DNA of 64,000 nt from JAWLHA01 sp041690535 (GTDB lineage Bacteria; Pseudomonadota; Gammaproteobacteria; Thiohalomonadales; Thiohalomonadaceae), in the NCBI GenBank assembly GCA_041690535.1, contig JAWLHA010000001.1:1-64000 (forward strand). The letters are read 5' to 3'. The position numbers were made by a program, and so were the translations under genes. The notes under the pieces were generated by a model, which was given only the letters and a program-made list of their open reading frames with translations, searched no databases and was not told the DNA's origin. Positions within the stretch are counted from its first letter, which is position 1. Each line of letters begins with the position of its first letter. Positions 33,380 through 41,637 of the stretch are shown one piece after another.

Positions 33380-33556
33380 TGGTGGTGTGACTGGCTTCGA
33401 ACCAGCGACCTGCTCCCCTCCACGGGGGCTGCTCCCGCCTTGTCCAGCAGTTTCCACTCGGTCTATGGCCACTTGACCGAGGTTCCGCCACCTGCAACGC
33501 TCGCGCTACCCCAGGCTGGCCAGCCCGATTCGCACGCCCTCTGAGCTACACACCAC
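33380..33556 (-). tRNA. tRNA-like locus interrupted by about 100 nt
   Basis: The 5' part TGGTGTG-TA-GCTCAG and the 3' part GCTGGTTCGAAGCCAGT-CACACCA form a perfect 7-bp acceptor and a T arm, but about 100 extra nucleotides lie between the D-arm region and the T arm. The insert has its own stems (CTCGGTC/GACCGAG and CCCC/GGGG). A G before position 1 and a C after the acceptor recall tRNA-His. No normal anticodon arm can be assigned. Confidence 0.35.
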
Positions 33557-33592
33557 TAAAACGAATTCCCAGCCAAAAACTGTTCCCGCCAT

Positions 33593-33646
33593 GCTGACCT
33601 TACAGGCTCCGTGGAAAATCTCGATGGTGCGACCATCGAGGTCAGC
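33593..33646 (-). ncRNA. Nested hairpin between tRNA-like units
   Basis: A 9-bp perfect stem (CTCGATGGT/ACCATCGAG, three-base loop) sits inside a 6-bp outer stem (GCTGAC/GTCAGC). It lies in the tRNA-region transcript and is not explained by a gene. Confidence 0.35.
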
Positions 33647-33704
33647 TTTCTCTGGCTCAGCCCCCGTGAGGGCATTTGTTTGCCACCTGATCGGCGGAAG
33701 AAAA

Positions 33705-33790
33705 CCAGGCAGGATTCTCGCACCATCGTCAAAGCAACTTCGATGAGAACGAAGCGTACTGCGCTACCATCTTGTTGTAGCGGTGGTCGG
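33705..33790 (-). tRNA. Atypical tRNA-like sequence (CTC loop)
   Basis: A perfect 5-bp anticodon-type arm CTTCG-TTCTCAT-CGAAG (33738-33754) would read as anticodon CTC (Glu). A partial D region (GGTAGCGCAGTACGC) precedes it. The T arm (GGTGCGAGAATCC) lacks the usual TTC, and the acceptor does not pair well. Probably degenerate or very divergent. Confidence 0.3.
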
Positions 33791-33888
33791 GCGGGGGCTG
33801 AACGCTCCCCCAAGCCAAAGACCAACCGGCGCCGACCCGATTTTTACCGCGTCGGCAGCGATCATGCGTAAGCATGGTCTCGTAAATT

Positions 33889-33930
33889 TGGAGCGGGTGC
33901 AGGGACTCGAACCCACGAACGGACACCCGC
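33889..33930 (-). ncRNA. tRNA acceptor/T-arm minihelix-like sequence
   Basis: GCGGGTG pairs with CACCCGC over 7 bp around GTGGGTTCGAGTCCC, and TCCA follows, so the 3' half of a tRNA is present without D or anticodon arms. A GCCGGCGG/CCGCCGGC hairpin (33937-33958) lies just upstream in transcription. Confidence 0.4.
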
Positions 33931-34014
33931 TAAAGTGCCGGCGGTACAAGCCGCCGGCTTCTTAGAACATTCCAGATTGCCAAAGAACATCCAGACAACA
34001 GAAGGTTCTGGACT

Positions 34015-34062
34015 GATAGCGGGCAATCTTACACTTTTTAGAACAGAGCGTCAAACAAGTTT
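34015..34062 (-). promoter_or_regulatory. Promoter of the tRNA region, AAACTTG type
   Basis: On the minus strand AAACTTGTTTGACG (34049-34062) supplies TTGACG as -35, a 17-nt gap, then TAAGAT as -10. It reads into the tRNA-like region toward tRNA-Trp and tRNA-Pro. It is the best match of the AAACTTG promoter family. Confidence 0.65.
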
Positions 34063-34400
34063 TATCTTTCGATCCGGATCTTTCCGATGGGGGTGCTGTC
34101 GTGGTCCACAAGCATTTCGGAAATCAGCATATCCACGGCCAACTTGGCGCACAACCGGCGGTTTTTTGCGCCGAGCACCAAGGGGTCGTTGCGATCCCAG
34201 TCCCTCACGCCATACAAGCCCGAGGGGTAGTGCTTGGCAAGCACCTGGTTGATCGCGTCGGAGTGTCTATCGAAGAGACCGGCCGGCACCGCAAAGCTCA
34301 ATCCACCATGAAAATAGTTGGCGGCGAGGGCCTGCATGGAGCCAACGTTATTCGCCGCTTTTCCAACGATTTCCGTTACTTCTTGTTTCAGCTTTTCCAA
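34062..34400 (-). CDS. Hypothetical protein (112 aa)
   Basis: From TTG 34400 (GGGAG 7 nt upstream) reads EKLKQEVTEIVGKAANNVGS, then FAVPAGLFDRHSDAINQVLA and a C-terminal helical region. The frame is open further upstream to 34472. It ends at the tRNA-region promoter. Not recognised. Confidence 0.5.
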   Translation of the reverse strand: MEKLKQEVTEIVGKAANNVGSMQALAANYFHGGLSFAVPAGLFDRHSDAINQVLAKHYPSGLYGVRDWDRNDPLVLGAKNRRLCAKLAVDMLISEMLVDHDSTPIGKIRIER

Positions 34401-34505
34401 TGTACTCTCCCGTGCGCAATTGCGCTTTACACCATCAAAAATGCCAACCCAGTTATTCGCAAGGTTTGGCAAACAATCAAACCTGATGTAGTCAATACTC
34501 AGGTG

Positions 34506-34811
34506 CTAAATAGGCGCATCCATCCCAGCCGGCAGTAATTCCTGTTCAGCGCCATCGGCCTGCACGCGAAAACCATGGCGGAGCAGGTAGGTTGCCGGGT
34601 AACAAGAAAAGATCCGAGGGTACGCCGTTACCCCATCCAGCGGACGCAATTCAAACACGCGAGACTCCCCGTGCTTTTTACCATGCCCTACGTGGTGCAG
34701 TTCTGCGTTATCCGGGCCGCCGGGCCACGCGATGCCGCAGTCGCGTGCCAGACGCTTCACCAGCACGCGGGCGCCACGGGTGGCCCCCTTGGTTGCCGGG
34801 CTAACTGGCAC
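34506..34811 (-). CDS. Hypothetical protein (101 aa)
   Basis: A GTG start at 34811 overlaps the end of the upstream gene by 11 nt. It contains ARVLVKRLARDCGIAWPGGP and ends near QADGAEQELLPAGMDAPI. Not recognised; second gene of a two-gene unit behind the element at 35086. Confidence 0.5.
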   Translation of the reverse strand: MPVSPATKGATRGARVLVKRLARDCGIAWPGGPDNAELHHVGHGKKHGESRVFELRPLDGVTAYPRIFSCYPATYLLRHGFRVQADGAEQELLPAGMDAPI

Positions 34812-35067
34812 TGGGCTCCTCCCTTTTTTGCACCATGAATTTGACGGTAAGCGACGGGTCGTCGACGAAATTCCGGAGCGCTTGGGTCACCTCGCGGGTC
34901 ACCAGTGCGGTTGTGGCGGTGAACTCCATGTCCGGGTCAGTCGTGACGGTGGCGACGGAGTCCTGGATGGACACGGCAGCATTGGTCAACAGGGCGCGAG
35001 ACATCAGCGAAAGCACCTCTCGCTGGGCCTGAATGAGTTTTTCGGAATTCAGCTTTTCGTTGTTCAT
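34801..35067 (-). CDS. Small helical protein (88 aa)
   Basis: MNNEKLNSEKLIQAQREVLS, then SRALLTNAAVSIQDSVATVT. It looks like an all-helical regulator or structural protein, without membrane segments. It is directly behind the AAACTTG element at 35086-35100. Confidence 0.55.
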   Translation of the reverse strand: MNNEKLNSEKLIQAQREVLSLMSRALLTNAAVSIQDSVATVTTDPDMEFTATTALVTREVTQALRNFVDDPSLTVKFMVQKREEPSAS

Positions 35068-35085
35068 GGTTGTGATGGTAAAAGA

Positions 35086-35100
35086 CTGTCATACAAGTTT
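35086..35100 (-). promoter_or_regulatory. AAACTTG-type promoter element
   Basis: AAACTTGTATGACAG on the minus strand, 20 nt before the ATG at 35067; ATGACA takes the -35 position. Confidence 0.45.
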
Positions 35101-35110
35101 CAACGGGTTT

Positions 35111-35716
35111 TCACGTTTGGGGTGATACACTCAAGGCGAGCACCGACTCCCCTTGATCCAGGACTCTTTTGGCCTGTTCCGGATCGCCAACCAACACGGG
35201 TGTGGGCGCCAACCCCTTAGCCACTTTCGGCGCATCCGACCGACCCACCATCACCGCCGGGTAACCGAAGGTCTGTTGGACCAAGGAGGCGTTGTAATGG
35301 CGCTCGAACTGCTCGAACAATCGTTTGTCCGCCTCGGAGCTATGTTCGGACGAGAGGAATTGCCACCCCCCAATGGCCGAGAGGGCGTAGTGGATGCGCG
35401 AATCGTCGAATACCACGCTGCGCCAGCCGCCGTGCCGGCCCAGTGATTCGATCACCACTTTCCAGGCGGTACGGGCCGTGTGGGCGACATGGGCGTTGAG
35501 GTACAGCAAGACATCGGCTGGCATCGGGGCAAAACGGCCTCGGACCGGATCGTGCTCGTGCAGCACAAAGGCCCGCTTGACAGTATCGAGATCGTAGCCC
35601 TTGAGCGCCTCCCAAAAGACATTCGTTGTGAAGGCCGAGCAGTCTCGTTGGTGAAACGCCATCACCTCGGACAGATAGGCGACAAACTCGTCAATCTGGT
35701 CATTGGTCACGGTCAA
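35111..35716 (-). CDS. Hypothetical replication-associated protein (201 aa)
   Basis: MTVTNDQIDEFVAYLSEVMA, then FHQRDCSAFTTNVFWEALKG and PVRGRFAPMPADVLLYLNAH. It resembles the small helical proteins that follow DnaT-like or primosome genes in phages and plasmids (loader-type arrangement). It overlaps the DUF1376 gene by 17 nt. Role inferred from context only. Confidence 0.55.
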   Translation of the reverse strand: MTVTNDQIDEFVAYLSEVMAFHQRDCSAFTTNVFWEALKGYDLDTVKRAFVLHEHDPVRGRFAPMPADVLLYLNAHVAHTARTAWKVVIESLGRHGGWRSVVFDDSRIHYALSAIGGWQFLSSEHSSEADKRLFEQFERHYNASLVQQTFGYPAVMVGRSDAPKVAKGLAPTPVLVGDPEQAKRVLDQGESVLALSVSPQT

Positions 35717-36791
35717 CCTCCCCGGTTACCGGTCTTTCCTCACGACCCACCCCCTCGCGCTGCTTGATCAGTTCAGCGGCTTTTAGGGCAGTGTGCTTGT
35801 TCCGCTGTTCCAGGGCTTCCTGTCGATTTAGGCCATAAGGACCATACGGAGCACTGCCCTTCGCAACCATCGCCGTCTGCTTTAACTCGAATACCCCCGT
35901 CCAGCCCCGTTCGATGGACTGCTCAATAACCAGCACCGGGTCTTGTCCGAGCGGTCGGAAGCTATCGAGCTTGCCGATCACCAACCGGGCGCCATCGACA
36001 GTCAGCTTTTTGTTGATGGCCTTACGGTGCTGGATAAAGGCGATCCAGGCGCTCTCCGGCAACCACTCCGGGCGCAGGGCAAGGATGGCCTGCTGAACCT
36101 CCCTCGCGCTCAGCTCCCGCTTGGAGACGGGCTTCGGTTTTGGTGCAGGAGAGTTCCTGGGGGACTTACCATCCACAGCCCCCTGGGGGGCTCCCCCCGC
36201 CAAGGGGGGAGGGGGGGATTGATCCCCCTTCTTCTTCCCCTTCTCTTCTACTTCCACTTCAACTTCTACTTCTAGCGCCGAACGTTCGCGTAACGTTTGC
36301 GAAACGCCGGAGTCCTGGTTTGCGCCGGCAACGTCAAGAGATTCGGGCTCGGAACCCTCGGTTTCACTGCCCTCCCTTTGGCGCTGGCGAAACGACCTCA
36401 TGCGGCCCCGCGCCTTTTCGTTGACTTCGATGTGCTTTTTCTTCGCTTCCCAGGCCACAGAGACGCTTTCAGCCACCACAGGGTGATACAGGCGGCCATC
36501 GCTGCACTTGACCCAGCCGTGCAGGACCATTTCCTTTAGCTGCTCCCACTGGGGGCCAGCACCGGAGAGATTGGCCAAGATGCGGTCGTTATCGGGCAGA
36601 GAGCCGGGCGGGCTCTGGTAAAAGGCCAAGATCCACAGCTTGACGGCCGCCTTAAATTCATCGCCCGTGGTCAGGTTGAACAGGTCGGAATCAAGCAGGC
36701 GACGCCCGAATAGGGGCATATAGGGCCGGTCGCGCAGGTCCGCCTCGGGGTCGGTCATCGGGGCAGGGAGCGTAATGTATTTGTCAGACAT
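35700..36791 (-). CDS. DUF1376-type replication protein
   Basis: 363 aa. The N-terminal domain has YMPLFGRRLLDSDLFNLTTG, KLWILAFYQSPPGSLPDND and RILANLSGAG, the DUF1376 winged-helix pattern found in phage and plasmid replication initiators or DnaT-like loaders. A charged, repetitive linker (VEVEVEVEEKGKKKG) leads to a C-terminal helical domain. ATG 36791 (MSDKYITLPAP) is preferred over 36824. It lies in a minus unit divergent from dnaB. Confidence 0.72.
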   Translation of the reverse strand: MSDKYITLPAPMTDPEADLRDRPYMPLFGRRLLDSDLFNLTTGDEFKAAVKLWILAFYQSPPGSLPDNDRILANLSGAGPQWEQLKEMVLHGWVKCSDGRLYHPVVAESVSVAWEAKKKHIEVNEKARGRMRSFRQRQREGSETEGSEPESLDVAGANQDSGVSQTLRERSALEVEVEVEVEEKGKKKGDQSPPPPLAGGAPQGAVDGKSPRNSPAPKPKPVSKRELSAREVQQAILALRPEWLPESAWIAFIQHRKAINKKLTVDGARLVIGKLDSFRPLGQDPVLVIEQSIERGWTGVFELKQTAMVAKGSAPYGPYGLNRQEALEQRNKHTALKAAELIKQREGVGREERPVTGEVDRDQ

Positions 36792-36859
36792 GTTTTCTCG
36801 TTCTCGAACGTTCTTGAACGTCACCGGAATGTTCGCGTAACAATGCGCGAACAGCGCTA

Positions 36860-37144
36860 TTAGCCGAAAAGCTCCCGCAGCATGGTTGCCGCAACCTTCC
36901 GCTGTTCACTGGAGGCACTGGTCAAAATCATGCGCTCCATCGCGCCGAGTGCCTCGGAACTGCTCATGAGCAATTCCTTCGGGCTGACGCCGACAGCTTT
37001 GGCGATCTTCATGCGCTCCTCTTCCGTGGTCTCACGCAGGCCGCTTTCGATTCGGCTGATCTGGGACTGCTTCATCCCGAGGATGCGAGCCAGGTCGTCT
37101 TGCCGCAATCCAGCCTGTTCCCGAGCCACTTTCAACGTTTTCAT
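36860..37144 (-). CDS. XRE-family regulator (94 aa)
   Basis: A clear helix-turn-helix: LRQDDLARILGMKQSQISRI ESG, followed by GVSPKELLMSS and a short helical C-terminus. It lies between the replication gene and the divergent dnaB operon and may control one or both. A GTTCGCGTAAC word sits just beyond its 3' end (36829-36842). Confidence 0.88.
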   Translation of the reverse strand: MKTLKVAREQAGLRQDDLARILGMKQSQISRIESGLRETTEEERMKIAKAVGVSPKELLMSSSEALGAMERMILTSASSEQRKVAATMLRELFG

Positions 37145-37228
37145 GGGCTTGTCTTTCCCCTTGCTTCATAAGTCGTCGGTGATAATATAATGCCAGTCAC
37201 GTTTCAGCAACACCGGGGTTAGAGGTCG

Positions 37229-37930
37229 ATGGCAGAAGAAAAAACACCTGAAATCACGCCGACTTACAGCGGAGAGTTGATGCTCGCGGGATGGACGGAA
37301 ACCCATAACTCGGGTGCGAAGGTATCGTTCTGGTTGCCAAACTCTGAGGATTTGGAACCCTTCAAGGGCCTCACTGCGAAGAAAGGGAATCAGGCTGGCC
37401 AGCGGTTTATGGCGGTACTCGTGGAGATCGGACCGGGTGAGTTGCCGGTTGTCCCTGAGGGCTGCGCACGCTCACCGGTTGAACCCGTGGCGAACAGGGC
37501 GCCAGAAGAAAAGAGGCCGCCTTACGGCGAATACGCAGCCGACCTCTACAGGAACGGCTTTTTCTTGGCCCAACAGGTGCTTCGGGCCGCCGGTAGTCCA
37601 GAGGCATATCGACACTGGTGTGTCGCACAGCCCTGTGCATTTACCAAGGCCGATGGGCCGTCCGCGTGTCATCAGGAGGGGGACAATCCCTACTTCCTAG
37701 TCCCCATCGCCAAAGAACTGGACGGGGTAGGCGAGGGTATCCCGTTTAACGAGCAAAGAGTGATGCGCGAGCGCATCAGGCACCTGTCACGATGGATCGC
37801 GCAGGTCCTCTTCCATAAGGTGAGCATGGGGCATGTGCCTCCCGAGGCCCTGCGCGATTGGTGCAACCGGCATAACCTCGGGGCTTTCTTGCCCAAGGCG
37901 TACCGCTCCGCTGTCAAGGCCCAGCACTAG
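37229..37930 (+). CDS. Hypothetical protein upstream of dnaB (233 aa)
   Basis: MAEEKTPEITPTYSGELMLA, then GWTETHNSGAKVSFWLPNSE, an OB-like or beta-rich opening, and a C-terminal part with HWCVAQPCAFTKADGPSACH (several Cys and His residues). The TAG is one nucleotide before the dnaB ATG, so the two form an operon. Not recognised. Confidence 0.6.
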   Translation: MAEEKTPEITPTYSGELMLAGWTETHNSGAKVSFWLPNSEDLEPFKGLTAKKGNQAGQRFMAVLVEIGPGELPVVPEGCARSPVEPVANRAPEEKRPPYGEYAADLYRNGFFLAQQVLRAAGSPEAYRHWCVAQPCAFTKADGPSACHQEGDNPYFLVPIAKELDGVGEGIPFNEQRVMRERIRHLSRWIAQVLFHKVSMGHVPPEALRDWCNRHNLGAFLPKAYRSAVKAQH

Positions 37931-37931
37931 C

Positions 37932-39272
37932 ATGATCGAACTTCCTTATTCTCAGGATGCCGAGTGGGCTGTGCTCGGAGCACTGCTGTTCGACAACAGC
38001 CGGATCAACGATGTGCTGGCGGTTCTCTCGCCCCATGGTGACGAGTTCTTTCGCGTGCAGCACCGAGACATTTTCCGCGCCATCACCGGGCTGTTGGACG
38101 CTGGTCAACCTGCCGATGTCATCACCGTGGCCGAAGTGCTAGACAAGCAGGGAAAGCTGGACCAGATCGGCGGTCTGGCTTATCTCGCCGACATGACGAG
38201 CAATACCCCGAGCGCCGCCAACGTTAAAGCGTATGCCGCCATTGTCGCCGACCGTGCCTCGCGGCGAACGTTCATCAACCAGATGAAAGCGGTGATGGAC
38301 AAGATGGCACGGGTCGGCATTGAGACGGTTGACGAAGTGCTTAGCGAGGCCGACGGGGTGGTCAGTCAAATCGCTGAGAAGACTGGGCGCACCACAGGCA
38401 TGACGCACATCAAGTCGAGCCTCCTCAAAGTGGTCGAACAGATTGATGAGCGTCTTGGGTCCGATAACCCCATTAACGGCGTACCCACGGGGTTCCAAGA
38501 CTTCGACGAGATGACCAACGGCTTGCAGCCTGCCGACATGATCATCCTGGCGGGCCGCCCCTCCATGGGCAAGACCACGTTGGCGATGAACATTGCTGAA
38601 TTCGCGGCGGTCCACAAACAGCTCCCTACCTTGGTCTTTTCGATGGAGATGCCGGCGGAGCAATTGGCCTACCGTATGCTCTCATCCAACAGTCGCGTCG
38701 AAATGAAGCGGTTGCGCCGGGCAGAGCTGGACGATGATGACTGGCCCCGGATCACTTGCGCCACCGGGATGTTGGCCGACTCGCCGATCTACATCGACGA
38801 TACTCCCGCACTGACCCCAGGGGAGCTGCGGGCGCGGGCTCGGCGTGCTCACCGGGATCACAAGATTGGCCTCATCGTGATCGACTACCTGCAACTTATG
38901 GGCTTGGGCAAGAAAACCGAAAACCGCACCCAGGAAGTGGGTGAGATCAGCCGGGGCATCAAGGCCCTCGCGAAGGAACTCGGTGTTCCCATCATCGTCC
39001 TGTCCCAGTTGAACCGCTCCCTTGAGAAGCGCACGGACAAGCGCCCGATGATGTCGGATTTGCGCGAATCAGGCTCGATTGAGCAGGATGCAGATGTGAT
39101 CGTATTCATCTATCGCGATGAGGTTTACAACTCGGATAGCCCGGACAAAGGCACAGCCGAGGTGATCATCGGCAAGCAGCGTAACGGCGAGATCGGCATG
39201 GTGCGCGTTGCCTTCCAGGGGCACATCTCGAAGTTCGCCAATTTCGCCAGACACGATCACGGATACAGTTGA
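37932..39272 (+). CDS. dnaB: Replicative DNA helicase DnaB
   Basis: 446 aa. The N-terminal domain has PYSQDAEWAVLGALLFDNSR. Walker A is AGRPSMGKTTLAMN and the later motifs are VFSMEMPAEQLAYR, LIVIDYLQLM and DLRESGSIEQDADVIVFIYR. It unwinds DNA at the fork. The ATG at 37932 gives a standard-length protein; a longer upstream frame overlaps the previous gene. A plasmid copy supports autonomous replication or ICE replication. Confidence 0.95.
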   Translation: MIELPYSQDAEWAVLGALLFDNSRINDVLAVLSPHGDEFFRVQHRDIFRAITGLLDAGQPADVITVAEVLDKQGKLDQIGGLAYLADMTSNTPSAANVKAYAAIVADRASRRTFINQMKAVMDKMARVGIETVDEVLSEADGVVSQIAEKTGRTTGMTHIKSSLLKVVEQIDERLGSDNPINGVPTGFQDFDEMTNGLQPADMIILAGRPSMGKTTLAMNIAEFAAVHKQLPTLVFSMEMPAEQLAYRMLSSNSRVEMKRLRRAELDDDDWPRITCATGMLADSPIYIDDTPALTPGELRARARRAHRDHKIGLIVIDYLQLMGLGKKTENRTQEVGEISRGIKALAKELGVPIIVLSQLNRSLEKRTDKRPMMSDLRESGSIEQDADVIVFIYRDEVYNSDSPDKGTAEVIIGKQRNGEIGMVRVAFQGHISKFANFARHDHGYS

Positions 39273-39276
39273 CATG

Positions 39277-39313
39277 AAACTTGATTGACGGTATGGAGAA
39301 AATAGCATAATAT
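39277..39313 (+). promoter_or_regulatory. AAACTTG-type promoter
   Basis: AAACTTGATTGACG (39277-39290) with TTGACG as -35, a 17-nt gap, and TAATAT as -10 (39308-39313). It drives the gene at 39412. Confidence 0.65.
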
Positions 39314-39411
39314 AACGAGTGTACGCCTTTGCATGTTGCACATGGCCCCGTATGCGTTAGCAGAGCGGCTATTCATGGATGCAGAGGGATTGGCCCGGAA
39401 GGAGTCGTAAA

Positions 39412-39990
39412 ATGCCTGACACTCAATCTGACAAACTTGATTTGGAATGCGCTCTGACGGTTGTGGCGGAAAGCGCCGACGGCCTGCGGATGCTCGCCGA
39501 GCTGCTTGGCAGGCGCATTGCGCAGACCGAATCGACAACGGACGGGCGCCTGCGGCGGCTCGTGGAAGTGATGGAGTACATGGCCAAAGCCGCCAAAACG
39601 AGTCCTTCCCCAACGGGCGATACGGCCGAGGCGCTTCAGGGGGAGTTGTCAGCGGCCAGCAAACGCAGCGGACCTACCTTCGCAAGGTTGTACACCAAAG
39701 TCTTTGGCTTGCTCCGGCATTATCGCGCCAGTCAGGAGATCAGCATGGCGGTGCTAGGTGCCTGTCTCGGTAACATGGCCGCCAAGGCGAGTCGGCCGCT
39801 CACGCCGGACCTGGTTCTCGATGGCACGCTGCTTTACGCCCGTGCCTTGGCCGTGCGAATGATGGACCGCTCGCCGAACGACCAGGGACTGCAACGCAAT
39901 GCCGAGTCCTCGTTCTCCGAAGCCGACGCTGCGCCGGATGAAGCCCATGCACTCTTCTTCCAGCAACCCCTACCGCCTACCTCGCACTGA
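39412..39990 (+). CDS. Hypothetical protein (192 aa)
   Basis: MPDTQSDKLDLECALTVVAE, an all-helical protein with AELLGRRIAQTESTTDGRLR and a C-terminal Pro-rich end. GGAAGGAG precedes the ATG at 39412. Not recognised. Confidence 0.55.
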   Translation: MPDTQSDKLDLECALTVVAESADGLRMLAELLGRRIAQTESTTDGRLRRLVEVMEYMAKAAKTSPSPTGDTAEALQGELSAASKRSGPTFARLYTKVFGLLRHYRASQEISMAVLGACLGNMAAKASRPLTPDLVLDGTLLYARALAVRMMDRSPNDQGLQRNAESSFSEADAAPDEAHALFFQQPLPPTSH

Positions 39991-41005
39991 ATTGCCGAGC
40001 TATCGGCCGGATCTGCGACGGCTCGCAGTTCGCCTCGGTCGGCGCCTGGCCGCGACGGGGCTGACCGATGAGCTACCCCTGCGGGTGGCCTTGGAGACTG
40101 ATAAGGAGGGGGCGCGGCTGTCGGTCTCCGACAAAAGCGTGGTCGCCGAGCTGGTGCGAGCACACATCACCGGAGATTTCCCTTTGCCGACGAGGGGGGA
40201 GAGGTACTCACAGAACGAGTGGCTCCATGTGTCCTACTCGTTGAGCACCATCCCCACGGTGCGCTCGGCGCTGGCCCTTATCCTGACCTTTGAAGGCCGC
40301 ATCGGCGATCTGCTGGGGCAGGATCAGTTCCTCGCGCTGTTTAAGGCTCGCTCGGACCACCCCCGGACCCGACTGCTCAACGGGATCGAATCCCTCGCCG
40401 TGTGTATGCGCGACGAGGAGCCCGAATACCGGACGCCAGACACCCTGAAAGCATACCTTGAAAAAGTGGAGCGTTGCTGTCACAACATCGTCGTTTTTAT
40501 GAACGTCGCCTCCAACCCCTTTCTCTATGACCCCGCCGTTGACCCCCAGGAGAAGGTGAACCGTTATCGCCATGCCGAGGGCCAGTATTTCCTGAAGGCT
40601 GTCCTGGAGGTGGTCCACGGGGTTCCGTTCCAACACATCTACCGAGACCTCCCCGACTTTTGGGATCTCCTCTACAGCCGCGCCACGGTGGCTGAATTGG
40701 TGGACGGGTTTAACCGCCGAGAGGTGACTTATGCGGAGAGCCGCAGAGAGTTCCTAAGCCGCCAGCAGAGCAAGCTCCGACAGGTGAGCGAACTGCTCGA
40801 CCAACTTGACACCACCCATCTCGCCACCATCAACCGGAAGCTAAAACCGCTCGGGGCGCGAATGGTCCGGGTGGCCTCCGACGCGCAACACGCAGTCATG
40901 CTCGACATGGACGATGCCGGGCGCTTCTTTGGTCCTTCCGGGAACGCGGAGGGGGCGGTCGAGCGGTTGCTGCATGTTCTCGAACAACGCCGGTTCACCC
41001 CCTGA
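39938..41005 (+). CDS. Hypothetical protein (355 aa)
   Basis: A mostly helical protein with QNEWLHVSYSLSTIPTVRSA, VVFMNVASNPFLYDPAVDPQ and a C-terminal region LRQVSELLDQLDTTHLATIN. The start overlaps the previous gene; ATG 39938 or 39947 are both possible. Not recognised; perhaps part of the element's replication or partition set (inference from position). Confidence 0.55.
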   Translation: MKPMHSSSSNPYRLPRTELPSYRPDLRRLAVRLGRRLAATGLTDELPLRVALETDKEGARLSVSDKSVVAELVRAHITGDFPLPTRGERYSQNEWLHVSYSLSTIPTVRSALALILTFEGRIGDLLGQDQFLALFKARSDHPRTRLLNGIESLAVCMRDEEPEYRTPDTLKAYLEKVERCCHNIVVFMNVASNPFLYDPAVDPQEKVNRYRHAEGQYFLKAVLEVVHGVPFQHIYRDLPDFWDLLYSRATVAELVDGFNRREVTYAESRREFLSRQQSKLRQVSELLDQLDTTHLATINRKLKPLGARMVRVASDAQHAVMLDMDDAGRFFGPSGNAEGAVERLLHVLEQRRFTP

Positions 41006-41350
41006 GTCAGCGGACCGGTCGCGCAATCCGACACATCCCCCGCTCACCGCCGCTCTTGTGATTCCCTTTGCCTGCCTGTGCGCCGCATTAAGGAAAGGCT
41101 GTTTCCTGCCTCCGGTGCGGGTGCTTCGTTGCCGGGAAACGCTGGATATGTAAACGTCGCGGGCGTGGATATGCGCATTGGAAAGCATTGATTCACATAG
41201 GGAAATGCGTTTCCACTCCATCGTTCCGCGCCTTCTTTTGGCAGCAGTGCGCGGGGTTTTGGATGGGCGATGGGAAAAGGATGTGTCGGCGCACCCATGG
41301 GCCGGAAACGAGCGAGTGGAAGGTGGAAATTGGAAAAGGGGGTGGAAACG
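41006..41350. other. Gene-free stretch with TGGAAA repeats
   Basis: No frame is convincing. The right half has repeated TGGAAA words (ATTGGAAAGC, GTGGAAGGTGGAAATTGG, GGTGGAAACG). It is a candidate regulatory or origin region, but nothing proves that. Confidence 0.35.
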
Positions 41351-41371
41351 AAAACCGCCCCGTGGGGCGGT
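41351..41371 (-). terminator. Terminator of the minus-strand topoisomerase cluster
   Basis: ACCGCCCC/GGGGCGGT stem with a two-base loop followed by TTTTCG on the minus strand. Confidence 0.75.
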
Positions 41372-41397
41372 CTGCTGGGCCGGTGGGGCGGCTTAGA

Positions 41398-41637
41398 TCA
41401 GTCGTAGGGTTCCCAGGCTTGGCGAACGGCTTGCTCGACGGCCTGGCGAATCCGCGACATCTCCGCATCGGCGATAAAGGGCCAGTGCCGCCGGATCAAC
41501 TTCATCAACGCGGCCAGGTGTTGCCCTTCGTCGGTACCGGGCTTGTGAACGATCCGCACTCCACACGCCTCAATATTGGCAAACAGTGCGACCAGTCCAT
41601 CGGTAGTTGGCGTCAAAGGGGTGCTACTCATGGTCAT
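41398..41637 (-). CDS. Small helical protein (79 aa)
   Basis: From ATG 41637 (MTMSSTPLTPTTDGLVALFA) after GGAGTCTCACC. The last gene of a cluster that begins with the RNase-H-like gene; it overlaps the upstream gene by 14 nt. Not recognised. Confidence 0.5.
   Translation of the reverse strand: MTMSSTPLTPTTDGLVALFANIEACGVRIVHKPGTDEGQHLAALMKLIRRHWPFIADAEMSRIRQAVEQAVRQAWEPYD

Noticed and set aside
33380..33556. A self-splicing group I intron in the tRNA-like locus.
   Set aside because: The insert is only about 100 nt, and no conserved group I core was recognised.
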